Positions 1 through 11,719 of a stretch of 64,000 nucleotides of DNA are shown in pieces. Each line of letters starts with the position of its first letter. Within the stretch, counting starts at the first letter, position 1. Under the pieces are notes generated by a model that saw nothing but the letters and a program-made list of their open reading frames with translations, was not told where the DNA came from and did no database searches. Source of the stretch: Hofstenia miamia. Taxonomy: Eukaryota > Xenacoelomorpha > Acoela. The stretch lies in NCBI GenBank assembly GCA_004352715.1, contig SCFE01000005.1:4092121-4156120 (forward strand), given 5' to 3'. The position numbers and the translations under genes are program-made.

Positions 1-62
1 TGATCTCATCAGCCAGCACTTCCACCATCAGATCACAGAAGACTGAAGACAGAAGAAAGAAG

Positions 63-677
63 ATGTCAAAGGTTGGAGAGGAAACATTACATCCATTCTA
101 CATAGCTACCCAAAAGGCAACTACTATTATACATGACAACATATTGGAAGAGACTAAAAATCAACTCCACAGAACCTACAATGGCAGAGAAATGAACTGT
201 TCAGTAGATATAATCCCCTTTGTAGTAGATGCAGATCACCACCCAAAAGTCAATACAATCATATGCTATGATTTGAGAATGCTAGAGGGAGTCAGCTGCC
301 TATATTGGCTTAGCACTGTGCACACATCCTTTGATGAAGATTTTAACATCTACAATCTTTGCCAGTTCTTGAACAGTGGCAAAATGATAGACAGTTTTGA
401 GTGTGTAAATATCAACTTCAGCAGCCTCCTAGTGATTTACTTCTTGCAGGTGCATGAGGTCCACAATGACCTCATTATGGATCAAATTGAGACAGCTTAC
501 AGAATTGCAAAAGTAGAGGGAATCCACCTCATGATGATACTCAGAGAGGAGTATGAAGAGAGTGTGCCCAAAGCCATAAAAAACTTACACTTTCAAATGG
601 AAAACTTCACCATCTTTTCTAGAGCAAACTACCTCCCCCTCTCTCCCCATGCAATGAACCAAACTATTATACACTGA
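63..677 (+). CDS. Unrecognised 204-aa protein, probably from a mobile or integrated element
   Basis: An uninterrupted 204-codon frame starts at an ATG shortly after an A/G-rich leader and ends in TGA. It is the longest intact frame of a 3-kb block that is visibly richer in G+C than the AT-rich flanks. I do not recognise the family. The protein looks soluble: mixed charged and aromatic residues, no signal peptide, no clear membrane segment, no zinc knuckle, no DDE or RT motif. The following 2.4 kb on the same strand reads like further broken coding sequence, which suggests one multi-gene element rather than a host exon. A host single-exon gene is possible but less likely. The coding call is moderately sure; the function is unknown. 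Confidence 0.4.
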   Translation: MSKVGEETLHPFYIATQKATTIIHDNILEETKNQLHRTYNGREMNCSVDIIPFVVDADHHPKVNTIICYDLRMLEGVSCLYWLSTVHTSFDEDFNIYNLCQFLNSGKMIDSFECVNINFSSLLVIYFLQVHEVHNDLIMDQIETAYRIAKVEGIHLMMILREEYEESVPKAIKNLHFQMENFTIFSRANYLPLSPHAMNQTIIH

Positions 678-689
678 TCTACTACTGTG

Positions 690-3130
690 CCAACAGGTGC
701 CCTCACATTAACTAGCCATTGACCAGAAACTAATCATCAATGCCATACTACAATTACAAACCTTAGACTCTGTCACTGTATACCATCACAGACATGTGAG
801 TCAGCTTCACCTTTGCACAGAGTGAACAGACCCTCAGTGAAATAAAAAACATCTGGTCCAACATTAAAGCCGATCTCAACCCTGAGTCCAATTGGCCCCA
901 ACTAGACATAGTAAGCCCATCCCACCACTATCACTCCTCCATTGAATGAGTGCTCAGAGAGATCAAAGTTTTGTATGACACCCAAGACTGTAAAAATTTC
1001 AAGGAGCAATTATTCACGGAAAAGAACTTGCCAGACACTTACACCTGTGGTTTCATTTGGATACTCGCCATCTACCTCACAAAATATCTCAAACTACAAA
1101 TTCCCATGGCCCATGAAAAGCATGTGGCTTTAGCATAACAGACCACTCATGAACTAGCAGTCTGCCCATTATCCTGGAAAGCCAAGTATTGGCTACTTTA
1201 CAAATGCAATCCTCCCTCCTCACCAGGAAAGACGAAATGCCTGATGGACAAATTTGAAAAATATTATGCCTGACTGGTGGGGGCGACCAGTGTAAGTAGG
1301 AAGATGTCTATCATTTTGATCAGTAACTGTTTAGGCATTTGTCTGTTGGACATTAATATTTTCTCAGACATAGTGAAAAAATAATGTGGGGAGCTACAGC
1401 TGAAATAAAGCTTGATATGTTTCATTTGGATAACGCTCCTATCAGCACTAGGTGATTCATAGAATGAATACCTGGATCAACCCATCAATTCCTAGAGAGG
1501 ATACAAAGGCATGACATCCCCACGAAAACCGAAACTTTCTTCAAATTACATCAGCTAAAGTATCTGGAGTGCAGATATGGACAATTCACCAAGTCCATTC
1601 AACAAGTCAACAAGGAGGGAAGGATCATTCCCATCATGATATTTGATTAGGTGATGAGGACGCCCAAACAATTCTACAAGGAAGAGGAACTACTAGCATC
1701 CTCTGCAGTACAACTTTCACCAGAGGTATGTGATCTAATTGAGTCAGTGAACATGGAAAAGTTTGGTAGCCAAGTGCTCTCCCCCAAACTGACACCCCAG
1801 TGGTCAATCACCAAAGACGAGCAAATCCTTATGATTGAGCATGACCCCAGTGAATTCATGGAAGACCTCACAATCCAGGAGCAGATACTAGTTGACTGTT
1901 GCAATAAAGACATACTGTCAATCATGAAGTAGTGTCTTACCAAGATTTTCACAAAGGAAGAGCTGGTCATTCTACAGTCCCTGGGGTGACAAGTAGCTCT
2001 GGATGTAGAATGCACCACTGCTTGCGTACGCATCTCTAGTAAACAGGTGGAGAATCTGCGGCATAAAGGCTTGAGGAGCAAGTTCTGGGATACGATTAAA
2101 GAAGCAAGGATAAATTACCCAGTCATGATTGGAACTGCCAGTTTGGGAGCTGCAGTAGGGTACCAGGAGTTAGAGAAGAACATATGAACGTCAAACCTCT
2201 TGTGTATACCACCACTTACTATTGAGACACCTCTCATCCAACCCAAGTGGAAAGTAAGAAAGAACAAAAGAAGGGTGGCCACTCATTTGCCTGATAAGCT
2301 TAACTTTGTTAACAGCAAGCAGGAAGCCATTCAGTTAAGCAAAACAGATGAGTACAAATCAGTGCGAGAAAAACTGGTAGCAGGAGGGAACCCCAAACTC
2401 ATATTCATTGACGGGAAATTAAACATCAAAGACATCTTTAACCAAGGTATGCCTGTGCATGTACAGCTGAGGAAAATATACGAAGAGATTTTGGCCATGC
2501 GGCCCTGAGTCCTGATCCTTTTTCAAGCAGCAGGCAATCTCATGTGGATAAATAACGTGGAAAATATAACCAGGTATTATGACGTCACCAAATGAATTGA
2601 AATCAAAACAATGATCAGAGCCAATGTGTCTGATCCAGATCAAATGACCCTAAGCCAGGTGTAAAATTTCTGTTCATGATTTGTTGATCATGCCACCACA
2701 ATGGGCTCCTTGAGGGAAGTGGTCATGCATTTCTACCCGGATATGCATAAATTAGTGCCAATGATGCCCACACGTCAGATACTGATGCCATGATGACTTT
2801 AATTATCGCCCTCAAGGGGCTCAAGTTGTACGAAAAATTCTATGATATCTTCACCCAGCATTTAAATAACCTGAGATGAAATTGTCCAATCAGTTTGAGG
2901 ATGCCAACTATCAAGTTCTTCCAATTAAAGGACGAGGTAGTTACTCAGCAAGAATTGCTGATGCAGGTTACCAGAGAGCCACAGTATGCCAAAGTCCAAA
3001 TGTGGGAAGGCAAACTAGCCAGCAAGATGATAACAGCTACCCAAACCAGCTATTGTCCAAAAATTAATTTGAGCAAGGGTGGTGTAGAGTCTCTCGGGGA
3101 AAATTTTGTGAAATATTATAGAAGAGCATT
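690..3130 (+). pseudogene. Decayed coding block downstream of the 204-aa frame, family unknown
   Basis: Protein-like stretches follow each other on the plus strand, broken by stops and frame changes: about 722-1138, 1141-1380, 1390-1932, 1935-2187, 2200-2508, 2515-2790 and 2895-3117. The longest open pieces are 93 codons (1651-1932) and 102 codons (2200-2508). The 2200-2508 piece is lysine-rich at its N-terminus, then reads GNPKLIFIDGKLNIKDIF. Many stops look like single substitutions. I see no RT, integrase, DDE, helicase or retropepsin motif. Composition changes back to AT-rich noncoding sequence at about 3120, marking the right edge. The left edge is outside the window. Best reading: remains of a retroelement, Polinton-like or virus-derived insertion of unassigned type. 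Confidence 0.4.
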
Positions 3131-4432
3131 TATTTTAATTTTTGTATTTACGTCAGCATGACGTCACATTTTGATCTTAGTTTGCTATTGCTAATTTGTT
3201 GTCCCCTTGATGGTGCTCGGTGCTGATTTGTATTGCTCAAATTGAATTTACAAAGGAAACAAATTGTCTAGCATGATTAAACTACGTTAACAATTCAAGT
3301 GTAAACAAAGGCAGGTAATGATTTTATCTAGCTTCAACTACTGTTTTACCTTTGTATTTACCTTTTATTATTTTTTGATATGAAAGTCAGGCGACAATTT
3401 GGGAGTGCTTTCTCATGTACAGGGCATTACATAGCTCCTGGAGGTCTTTCAGATTATTTAGCCCAAATTGTGGACCATTTAGGTTATGTATATGGTTAGG
3501 TATAGGGTAATAATAAACCTTTCATTTAAAGTTCAATACGTACATGCACTTATAAATTACAACACTGTGATGATACTATGCTGTTGGCTAACGCGAATGT
3601 CTGGTAATTACAGACTATTAACTAGTGAGATGAGAGATAACAATGAAAATGAGATGCTTTATTTTTCAACGTGAGATAGAAATTAAAAGTGAGACAAATA
3701 GGGTAGCACCAGTCACTCAGATTAAGCACTTTAATTCATTCTGGATGCTTTGCTTCAGCTGGAAGCCATACGAATTGGTCATCTTGGATTTTACCTAAAG
3801 TAACTACTTACTTGGATGAATTACTGATGTTATATCTATAAGTTCTTTGCTATTCTAACTTCTAGAATCAGGGCTGTCTTTGTATGAACACTACCTAAAA
3901 CCTTCTGCAGAGTCAATTAGTTTTCTAGTTAAATTACCATTCCAGCCCACGATTCTACAAGTGTTTATGGGTTTTTATTTTGCTCAAAAACCTTTTTTCC
4001 TAAAAATCTTCTCCCAAACTTATCTATGGATGCGGCTTATACCTTATACATGGGTAAATATGGTATATATATATATATATATATAATATATATATTATAT
4101 ATATATATATTTATATATATATATACACAACAAAGTTTTCTTTAACTAAGAAAACCATTTTTGGTGCTAAGCAAACATACAAATATTTAATTCTTTTTTT
4201 CATTTTAGAATAAACTTTTTACCTTCTTAAAGCAGTGCTTTTGATAAATTATACATGATTGCTGTAACTTTATTTAGAATGTATTAACTTAAATTTATTT
4301 TTTCATTAGAGCTCGGCCATGTACCAAAAAAAACCGAAACTGTGGTTTTCACTTCCAACTGAGTTTTCGATTTTTATCAGAAGCAGTGGCCTAGAATGTT
4401 ATTTCCAAGAAACGATACAATATTCTTGGAGT
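3131..4432. other. Noncoding AT-rich stretch
   Basis: No gene is recognised. Short open frames at 3486-3674 and 3880-4086 have no recognisable product. Two TGACG/CGTCA-type motifs occur at about 3149-3165, and a (TA)n tract lies at 4064-4124. The stretch runs into the assembly gap at 4433. Confidence 0.5.
4064..4124. repeat. (TA)n microsatellite
   Basis: Imperfect TA dinucleotide tract of about 60 bp. Confidence 0.9.
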
Positions 4433-5432
4433 NNNNNNNNNNNNNNNNNNNNNNNNNNNNNNNNNNNNNNNNNNNNNNNNNNNNNNNNNNNNNNNNNNNN
4501 NNNNNNNNNNNNNNNNNNNNNNNNNNNNNNNNNNNNNNNNNNNNNNNNNNNNNNNNNNNNNNNNNNNNNNNNNNNNNNNNNNNNNNNNNNNNNNNNNNNN
4601 NNNNNNNNNNNNNNNNNNNNNNNNNNNNNNNNNNNNNNNNNNNNNNNNNNNNNNNNNNNNNNNNNNNNNNNNNNNNNNNNNNNNNNNNNNNNNNNNNNNN
4701 NNNNNNNNNNNNNNNNNNNNNNNNNNNNNNNNNNNNNNNNNNNNNNNNNNNNNNNNNNNNNNNNNNNNNNNNNNNNNNNNNNNNNNNNNNNNNNNNNNNN
4801 NNNNNNNNNNNNNNNNNNNNNNNNNNNNNNNNNNNNNNNNNNNNNNNNNNNNNNNNNNNNNNNNNNNNNNNNNNNNNNNNNNNNNNNNNNNNNNNNNNNN
4901 NNNNNNNNNNNNNNNNNNNNNNNNNNNNNNNNNNNNNNNNNNNNNNNNNNNNNNNNNNNNNNNNNNNNNNNNNNNNNNNNNNNNNNNNNNNNNNNNNNNN
5001 NNNNNNNNNNNNNNNNNNNNNNNNNNNNNNNNNNNNNNNNNNNNNNNNNNNNNNNNNNNNNNNNNNNNNNNNNNNNNNNNNNNNNNNNNNNNNNNNNNNN
5101 NNNNNNNNNNNNNNNNNNNNNNNNNNNNNNNNNNNNNNNNNNNNNNNNNNNNNNNNNNNNNNNNNNNNNNNNNNNNNNNNNNNNNNNNNNNNNNNNNNNN
5201 NNNNNNNNNNNNNNNNNNNNNNNNNNNNNNNNNNNNNNNNNNNNNNNNNNNNNNNNNNNNNNNNNNNNNNNNNNNNNNNNNNNNNNNNNNNNNNNNNNNN
5301 NNNNNNNNNNNNNNNNNNNNNNNNNNNNNNNNNNNNNNNNNNNNNNNNNNNNNNNNNNNNNNNNNNNNNNNNNNNNNNNNNNNNNNNNNNNNNNNNNNNN
5401 NNNNNNNNNNNNNNNNNNNNNNNNNNNNNNNN
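4433..5432. other. Assembly gap (1000 N)
   Basis: Exactly 1000 N, a placeholder size. The left arm of the inverted duplication at 5433 starts immediately after it, so its true outer boundary is hidden. Confidence 0.95.
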
Positions 5433-5846
5433 GTTTGATCTTTGTTTGATTGAAATATATCCTTTTTCATTAGATATTTTTACTTTGATGTATATAAGTA
5501 GTATTTTGTACTTGTCAACATCGGAAAATGTAAATGAATATTATACAGTATGAAATGTTACACAGTATGCGACAAAAAGTTTACAAAACTCTTTACTATA
5601 GAGACTTTCGACTAGTAAATATTAAGTTTCACAAACGCGAACAAGTGCATTTTGTAACAAAAATGAGTTGCGCACATATGATATGTTGATTAAGTCATTT
5701 TGCTAGACTCTTAAAATTGAATGCTCTTGCATGCATAAAATTAACCAATATCTTACACATGTTGAATTTCGTCATTATAGTTTAAAATATTTATAAGCCG
5801 CGCAACCAGATCTTTTTTTCTCTTGACTCCCATTGTATGAAGACGC

Positions 5847-5885
<39 letters not shown>
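5433..5885. repeat. Inverted duplication, arm 1 (flank of Tc1-like copy 1)
   Basis: This segment is the near-exact reverse complement of 18510-18962, read base by base from the sequence beside the Tc1-like terminus out to the gap edge at 5433. It ends in a (TA)n tract (5851-5884) into which the Tc1-like element is inserted. No coding sequence is recognised. Confidence 0.9.
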
Positions 5886-5889
<4 letters not shown>

Positions 5890-6976
5890 ACTGTCAAAAA
5901 GTTCGGGAAAGCCTGCCAAATATTTGTATTTTACACTAAAAACGCAATGTAGAAACAATATAACACAATGTAGAAACAATATAACCCTGTGAAGAAAGTA
6001 AATAGTTAATTCAGAAAAACTCACTAATATTTTGTATGTCCGCCATTATTGGTCAAACATGCAGCAATGCGATTTGACATTGATTCGACCAGCTTTCTAC
6101 AATAATTACCAGTAATCTTTGTGCACCATACCACTTTAATTTGCTCCTTCACATCATCATGTGCATTGGCGCTTCCTCAGACAGTTTTTAAGGTGATGCT
6201 AGCAATTTTCTATGACTTTGACGTCTGGGGAGTTTCCCGGCTAGTCCTCAAGCAGCTGAAAGTCTTGTGATGCAATCCACTCTTTCATAACTTTNNNNNN
6301 NNNNNNNNNNNNNNNNNNNNNNNNNNNNNNNNNNNNNNNNNNNNNNNNNNNNNNNNNNNNNNNNNNNNNNNNNNNNNNNNNNNNNNNNNNNNTTGTGATG
6401 CAATCCACTCTTTCATAACTTTGATGCTGTGGCAAGGAGTACCATCTTTATGCCACATCTCAGGGGTGTAGTGTTGGTATTGCCTGCAGAAGCGCAACTG
6501 GTCTCGAATGATCTTTGAAGACAATCGGGGTTTGGCTGCCGGTTTGCATGATGGGAGGTCAAAGGTAGTATCCAATCGACGCCTAATGGAGCGTGTTGAC
6601 ACATTCTGCACTACCGCACCTAGATGTGCTTTGAGTTTAGAAGATGAAGAGAATGGTTGACGACTTAACGGTGAATGAGATGGTCAGTCTGAGGGGTTGT
6701 CACTTTTGGTCTTCCAGACTGTTTACGAGAGGAAAAATTTTGCAGTTACTGATAGCGAGTAACACTTGTGGATACTGAAGATACTGACTATAATGATATG
6801 GGGCTTTTTCAGTGAAAATGTATTGTGTGTAAATCTAAAGTTGTTAATTTGATAGGCTAAATGAATCTTGTAAATTCTAAGAAAAAATTGGGAATTCCAG
6901 GAGTTTTACGAAGTATCCAGGAAATAGCATAAAACACGTTTTAGACAGGTTACTGTTCCTAAACTTTTGTCCAGTA

Positions 6977-6979
<3 letters not shown>
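5886..6979. mobile_element. Tc1-like transposon derivative, copy 1
   Basis: About 1.09 kb bounded by imperfect inverted termini. The left reads (C/T)AGTACTGTCAAAAAGTT; the right, in reverse complement, reads CAGTACTGGACAAAAGTTT. (TA)n tracts lie on both sides, as expected for TA-targeting Tc1/mariner elements. A broken transposase lies on the minus strand inside. Copy 2 at 18152-18509 is a shorter, inverted deletion derivative of the same element. Confidence 0.85.
6020..6775 (-). pseudogene. Tc1-like transposase remnant
   Basis: Minus-strand fragments match the Tc1 transposase layout. An N-terminal HTH region contains GRPKVTT (the GRPR-type linker), followed by STRSIRRRL and KPRLSSKIIRDQLRF. 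After an internal deletion come a KDGTPCHSIKV segment and a WPGNSPD-like C-terminal motif. The central catalytic region between about TPEMWHKDG and the C-terminal piece is missing, and stops and frame changes are present. A 98-bp N gap (6295-6392) is flanked by the same 28 bp (6267-6294 and 6396-6423), so the gap is probably a false tandem duplication from assembly. Inactive. Confidence 0.75.
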
Positions 6980-7014
<35 letters not shown>

Positions 7015-8024
7015 TATATATATANNNNNNNNNNNNNNNNNNNNNNNNNNNNNNNNNNNNNNNNNNNNNNNNNNNNNNNNNNNNNNNNNNNNNNNNNNNN
7101 NNNNNNNNNNNNNNNNNNNNNNNNNNNNNNNNNNNNNNNNNNNNNNNNNNNNNNNNNNNNNNNNNNNNNNNNNNNNNNNNNNNNNNNNNNNNNNNNNNNN
7201 NNNNNNNNNNNNNNNNNNNNNNNNNNNNNNNNNNNNNNNNNNNNNNNNNNNNNNNNNNNNNNNNNNNNNNNNNNNNNNNNNNNNNNNNNNNNNNNNNNNN
7301 NNNNNNNNNNNNNNNNNNNNNNNNNNNNNNNNNNNNNNNNNNNNNNNNNNNNNNNNNNNNNNNNNNNNNNNNNNNNNNNNNNNNNNNNNNNNNNNNNNNN
7401 NNNNNNNNNNNNNNNNNNNNNNNNNNNNNNNNNNNNNNNNNNNNNNNNNNNNNNNNNNNNNNNNNNNNNNNNNNNNNNNNNNNNNNNNNNNNNNNNNNNN
7501 NNNNNNNNNNNNNNNNNNNNNNNNNNNNNNNNNNNNNNNNNNNNNNNNNNNNNNNNNNNNNNNNNNNNNNNNNNNNNNNNNNNNNNNNNNNNNNNNNNNN
7601 NNNNNNNNNNNNNNNNNNNNNNNNNNNNNNNNNNNNNNNNNNNNNNNNNNNNNNNNNNNNNNNNNNNNNNNNNNNNNNNNNNNNNNNNNNNNNNNNNNNN
7701 NNNNNNNNNNNNNNNNNNNNNNNNNNNNNNNNNNNNNNNNNNNNNNNNNNNNNNNNNNNNNNNNNNNNNNNNNNNNNNNNNNNNNNNNNNNNNNNNNNNN
7801 NNNNNNNNNNNNNNNNNNNNNNNNNNNNNNNNNNNNNNNNNNNNNNNNNNNNNNNNNNNNNNNNNNNNNNNNNNNNNNNNNNNNNNNNNNNNNNNNNNNN
7901 NNNNNNNNNNNNNNNNNNNNNNNNNNNNNNNNNNNNNNNNNNNNNNNNNNNNNNNNNNNNNNNNNNNNNNNNNNNNNNNNNNNNNNNNNNNNNNNNNNNN
8001 NNNNNNNNNNNNNNNNNNNNNNNN
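6980..8024. other. (TA)n tract and 1000-N gap
   Basis: A TA microsatellite at 6980-7024 runs directly into an N gap at 7025-8024. Nothing else can be read. Confidence 0.9.
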
Positions 8025-8586
8025 TCTGAGATTTAATTATAAAAATAGCTTACCAAAAAGTTTGAAATCTTTCAGGGTAGTTCTTTCGTCAATGTGAAAT
8101 TCCATTATGCCAGCTGTGTAGAAAGTTGCATGCTTTAATAATGTCAACACTTATCTATATCCCCATTGTTCAAATGCTAAAATGTATCCAATCATAAAAA
8201 TTTTTATCTACCAAACATTAAATCCAAATCAATTTAAAAATTATCACAATTAATTAAAACATTTTCAAATTATATAAAACTAGAATTTTTTCACAAGTTG
8301 GAAAACAATCTCAATTATTACATGTTTTCCCAATTTATACAATTATGTAAATGAAAGATGCTACAAAACTAAAATGTTAATAAAGTAAAATGATTTATCA
8401 ATCACCATCTCTGGTAAAAATGAAATAAATATTTTTCAATATGTATTTCTCGTTGAATTCAAGAATAAAATATTTGAAATAAGAATTTTTAATATAAAAA
8501 TTTCTGTCATCAATTAGCTATTAATACACAACATTTAAAAATAACAAATAACCTATTTATTTTACATTTTAAAAAATTGTTTAAAC
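8025..8586. repeat. Duplicated segment, unit 1
   Basis: The stretch from 8029 (TCTGAGATTTAATTATAAAA) matches, with substitutions, the stretch from about 9437. Both units also contain the tail of the capsid-like frame (8590 and about 10030). The units are therefore diverged copies of one longer element, roughly 1.4 kb apart, with the gap at 8974-9419 between them. Confidence 0.6.
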
Positions 8587-8799
8587 TTAAATTTCATCAG
8601 TGTCTTTGATATTAAGAGTTAAATAAATACTGCTAGTATCATTGAAATGAATGAAATCACCATCTGATGTAAGGAAGCTAATTGTAATTCTATCAATGAA
8701 TGACTTTGAGGTTGGTTTATAAATTATATGAGCCTTTTCATAATTGATGAATGGCTGATCATTTACGCTATATACTGTGAATAAGGGTATTTCATCCAA
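8587..8799 (-). pseudogene. Polinton/Maverick-like minor-capsid (penton-type) C-terminal fragment
   Basis: A 70-codon minus-strand frame ends in TAA. It resembles the C-terminus of the penton-like minor capsid proteins of Polinton-type elements. In that family a segment of the form I-x-L-T/x-D/S-x-D-G-x-x-I/L-x-F/L-N is followed by a beta strand near the C-terminus; here it reads TISFLTSDGDFIHFNDTSS, then YLTLNIKD. The preceding part, INYEKAHIIYKPTSKSF, is also compatible. The assignment comes from remembered family pattern only. The rest of the gene is lost in low-complexity sequence and the gap. A second copy of the last part appears at about 10030-10075. It would be a relic, not functional. 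Confidence 0.4.
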
Positions 8800-8865
8800 T
8801 AACAGGAGGCTACCACTCTGATAATGCTGGCAAGTGACTATATGTTAAGAACAGTCTAATTATTT

Positions 8866-8973
8866 TTGATGATTTTACACATTTATAGACTTTTACATAG
8901 GGTTTTCCACTTTATACATTTTTTTCACTTTATATGGTTTGTCACTTTTTTACACATTTATAGACTTTTACAT
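8866..8973. repeat. Low-complexity short tandem repeats (ACACATTTATAGACTTTTACAT type)
   Basis: Variants of a 30-40 bp unit (for example TTTACACATTTATAGACTTT) recur at 8876-8973, running into the N gap. Related units recur at 10080-10260. Confidence 0.7.
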
Positions 8974-9419
8974 NNNNNNNNNNNNNNNNNNNNNNNNNNN
9001 NNNNNNNNNNNNNNNNNNNNNNNNNNNNNNNNNNNNNNNNNNNNNNNNNNNNNNNNNNNNNNNNNNNNNNNNNNNNNNNNNNNNNNNNNNNNNNNNNNNN
9101 NNNNNNNNNNNNNNNNNNNNNNNNNNNNNNNNNNNNNNNNNNNNNNNNNNNNNNNNNNNNNNNNNNNNNNNNNNNNNNNNNNNNNNNNNNNNNNNNNNNN
9201 NNNNNNNNNNNNNNNNNNNNNNNNNNNNNNNNNNNNNNNNNNNNNNNNNNNNNNNNNNNNNNNNNNNNNNNNNNNNNNNNNNNNNNNNNNNNNNNNNNNN
9301 NNNNNNNNNNNNNNNNNNNNNNNNNNNNNNNNNNNNNNNNNNNNNNNNNNNNNNNNNNNNNNNNNNNNNNNNNNNNNNNNNNNNNNNNNNNNNNNNNNNN
9401 NNNNNNNNNNNNNNNNNNN

Positions 9420-10080
9420 GTTAAGAATCAAAACAATATCTGAGATTGAATTATAAAAATAGCTTACAAAAAAGTTTGAAATCTTTATGGGTAGTTCATT
9501 CATCAATGTGAAATCCCATTATACCGCTCTATGTAAGTTGTATGCTTTTGTAGTCTCAACATCATTATCTATGGCCATTGTTTGACTGTCAGAATGTAAA
9601 CAACTATAAACAAAGTAAAATTCCATTATACTGCTCTATGTAAGTTGTATGCTTTTGTAGTGTCAACATAGTTATCTATGGCCATTGTTCAAGTTCCAGA
9701 ATGTAAACACAGTACAGCCATGTGAAATTGCATTAATCTGCTCTATGTATAAAATTGCATGGGGTTGTGAGAGAACGTCTTGTTTGCTCTTCCCAACTTT
9801 TGCGGATTTTTTAGCAGGAGATTTGCTAGCAGCTTTTGGAGTCTAATTTAAAAATTGAAAAAGTGTTCAAAGCACAGATTGTTTATTACAAACTTTTAGC
9901 ATTTCAACAAGGATTGATATTGGGTGGAAGTGGCGAAAATTGTAACATTTTAACTAAAATAATGTTTTTAATGAAATAATCAGCCTTTTTTGGAGAGTTT
10001 ATTTGTGAAAGTTGGTTTCTTGTTTACCAAATTTTATTGATGTCTTTTATATTAAGAATTAAATAAATACCTGGTATATG
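9420..10080. repeat. Duplicated segment, unit 2, with internal repeats
   Basis: Copy of the 8025 segment. Inside it, a block of about 90-120 bp is repeated at about 9510-9600, 9620-9715 and partly 9720-9765 (shared words CTCTATGTAAGTTGTATGCT and TTATCTATGGCCATTGTT). The end at about 10030-10075 matches the capsid-like frame end at 8590-8640. Confidence 0.6.
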
Positions 10081-10260
10081 ACTTTTCCACATTTGTAGAC
10101 TTACATTTCATTTCCAAAGTTTTTTCACATTTATGACTTACATTTCATTTCCAAAGTTTTTTCACATTTATGACTTACATTTTTTTTACAACTTTTTTCC
10201 TTTCCTTGAGTTTACATAATCTATGACCTTTCCACGTTTATAGACTCACATTTTTTTCGA
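10080..10260. repeat. Degenerate tandem repeat
   Basis: Units of about 40 bp containing TTTTTTCACATTTATGACTT are repeated at least three times. They are related to the tract at 8866-8973. Confidence 0.7.
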
Positions 10261-11129
10261 CGTCAATCCTTAGTTTCAGTACTGATATACATTTAATTTT
10301 TCAATATGTATGCAAGAAATCAACTGATCAAATTAGTCAAATCATTGTAAAAAAACTGAATTTTGTGTTAAAAAATGGCATTCTATATACTTGGTTTTAA
10401 ATTGAAATGCACTGAAATAATAGTGAATATTAAAAACGAATTTCTTTGCGTATCCTTGGTAAGTGGAAGCAAGTTAAATATTTTAATGACAATTTTGTTT
10501 GATTTATAAATAATCACACATCCTGTGTTCGATGGCTGTAAAATTCCGTAAAACGCTATCAAAGCTGCATTCGAGAAATACGTTAGTTGTCAGCATACAC
10601 AGTCATACACAGTTTGCAAAATAGTATTAAGCGCTCATAAAATTGAAAAATGATTATGGTTATCAAAGTAAACTGTTAAAATGAAATAAATAGTTCTTCA
10701 AAGCAATTTACTCATTGTCTTCATATATAAAATTTATATCTCGCAATATGCAATTAGGAAAACCAGATTTTAACTCAATTTCCCTAATAAATGTTTTAAA
10801 ATCATATAGAGATTGAGAATTTTTAAAAATAAATCTGATATTGTTAGAGTTTCTAAATCATAGCATTGGAGAGAATGTCAATATATTTTGGATTTCCAAG
10901 TATTTTTCCACTATTTGAGAGTATAAAATATGTATATTTATTACTAGATTTAGATCCAGTTTTTTTGAGGTATTGCTATAAGTTTTTATACATTTGACAC
11001 ATTTCCTTTTGTTATGGTTTCATTAGTACATATTTTAACACATTTGTCAAATATTCGTTTTGCATAATGTTTTAACTTTGCATATACCTCCAATTTACAT
11101 TTCTAAATGCATAGATTTCGAAATTATCA
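10261..11129. other. AT-rich, no gene seen
   Basis: No coding or RNA feature recognised. A piece at about 10315-10365 resembles part of the repeat family described at 11130. Confidence 0.5.
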
Positions 11130-11660
11130 ATAAGTCTTATTTAAATTTTTGTTAGCAAAAATGTTAAACGTGTAAAAACATTGTGAAATTTGTATATTAT
11201 TTTGTAATCACATGAAACAAAGCTAGTAATATTAACTTTTTAATATGCAAAAATAACTTACATTATTGAATGAATTCAACCATCACCACTTGAATCATTG
11301 TGAAAACTGAATAATGTGTTAAAATGAAGATATCTTTTATTCATAGACATTTAACAAAATATAAATTTTATGACAGTTTTAGTATAAACTTTAAAAAAGG
11401 AGAAAGAGAAACGTACATACACTTAAATTCGACATTTCCTTGTTGTATATTCAGAGTTTTTCGTATTTTGAAGCATTAATGGTTTTGTTTTTATGTATTT
11501 TATTTAATATCGCACATAAATGCCCATTTTAAGGCATTCTACAAATTACATTATGTAGTTGAATGATAAATTTTACTATCTGTTGAAAAGATTATGCATT
11601 ATATCGAATACACATTAATAAAAATCATTTGACAAGATGATTTCTACTGTTAATTTATAT
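11130..11660. repeat. Dispersed repeat family R500, copy 1
   Basis: About 500 bp align colinearly with 12530-13030. Shared words include CGTATTTTGAAGCATTAATG (copy 2 CGAAGCGTTGATG) and ATTCTACAAATTACATTATG. The copies are clearly diverged. No coding sequence, no termini found. Family unknown. Confidence 0.75.
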
Positions 11661-11719
11661 CCTCCTGTACTTAAAGATCATTTATAAAATTTTGTGTTAA
11701 ATTATTTAGCATGTTAATG

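Noticed and set aside
1674-2643. Minus-strand frames of 135 and 74 codons in the first block
   Set aside because: Lie opposite the plus-strand coding-like pieces, which have the more natural protein composition.
4319-5553. Long open frames across N gaps (4319-5553, 8866-9506, 20427-20685, 41549-42651)
   Set aside because: They consist almost entirely of N; there is no coding evidence.
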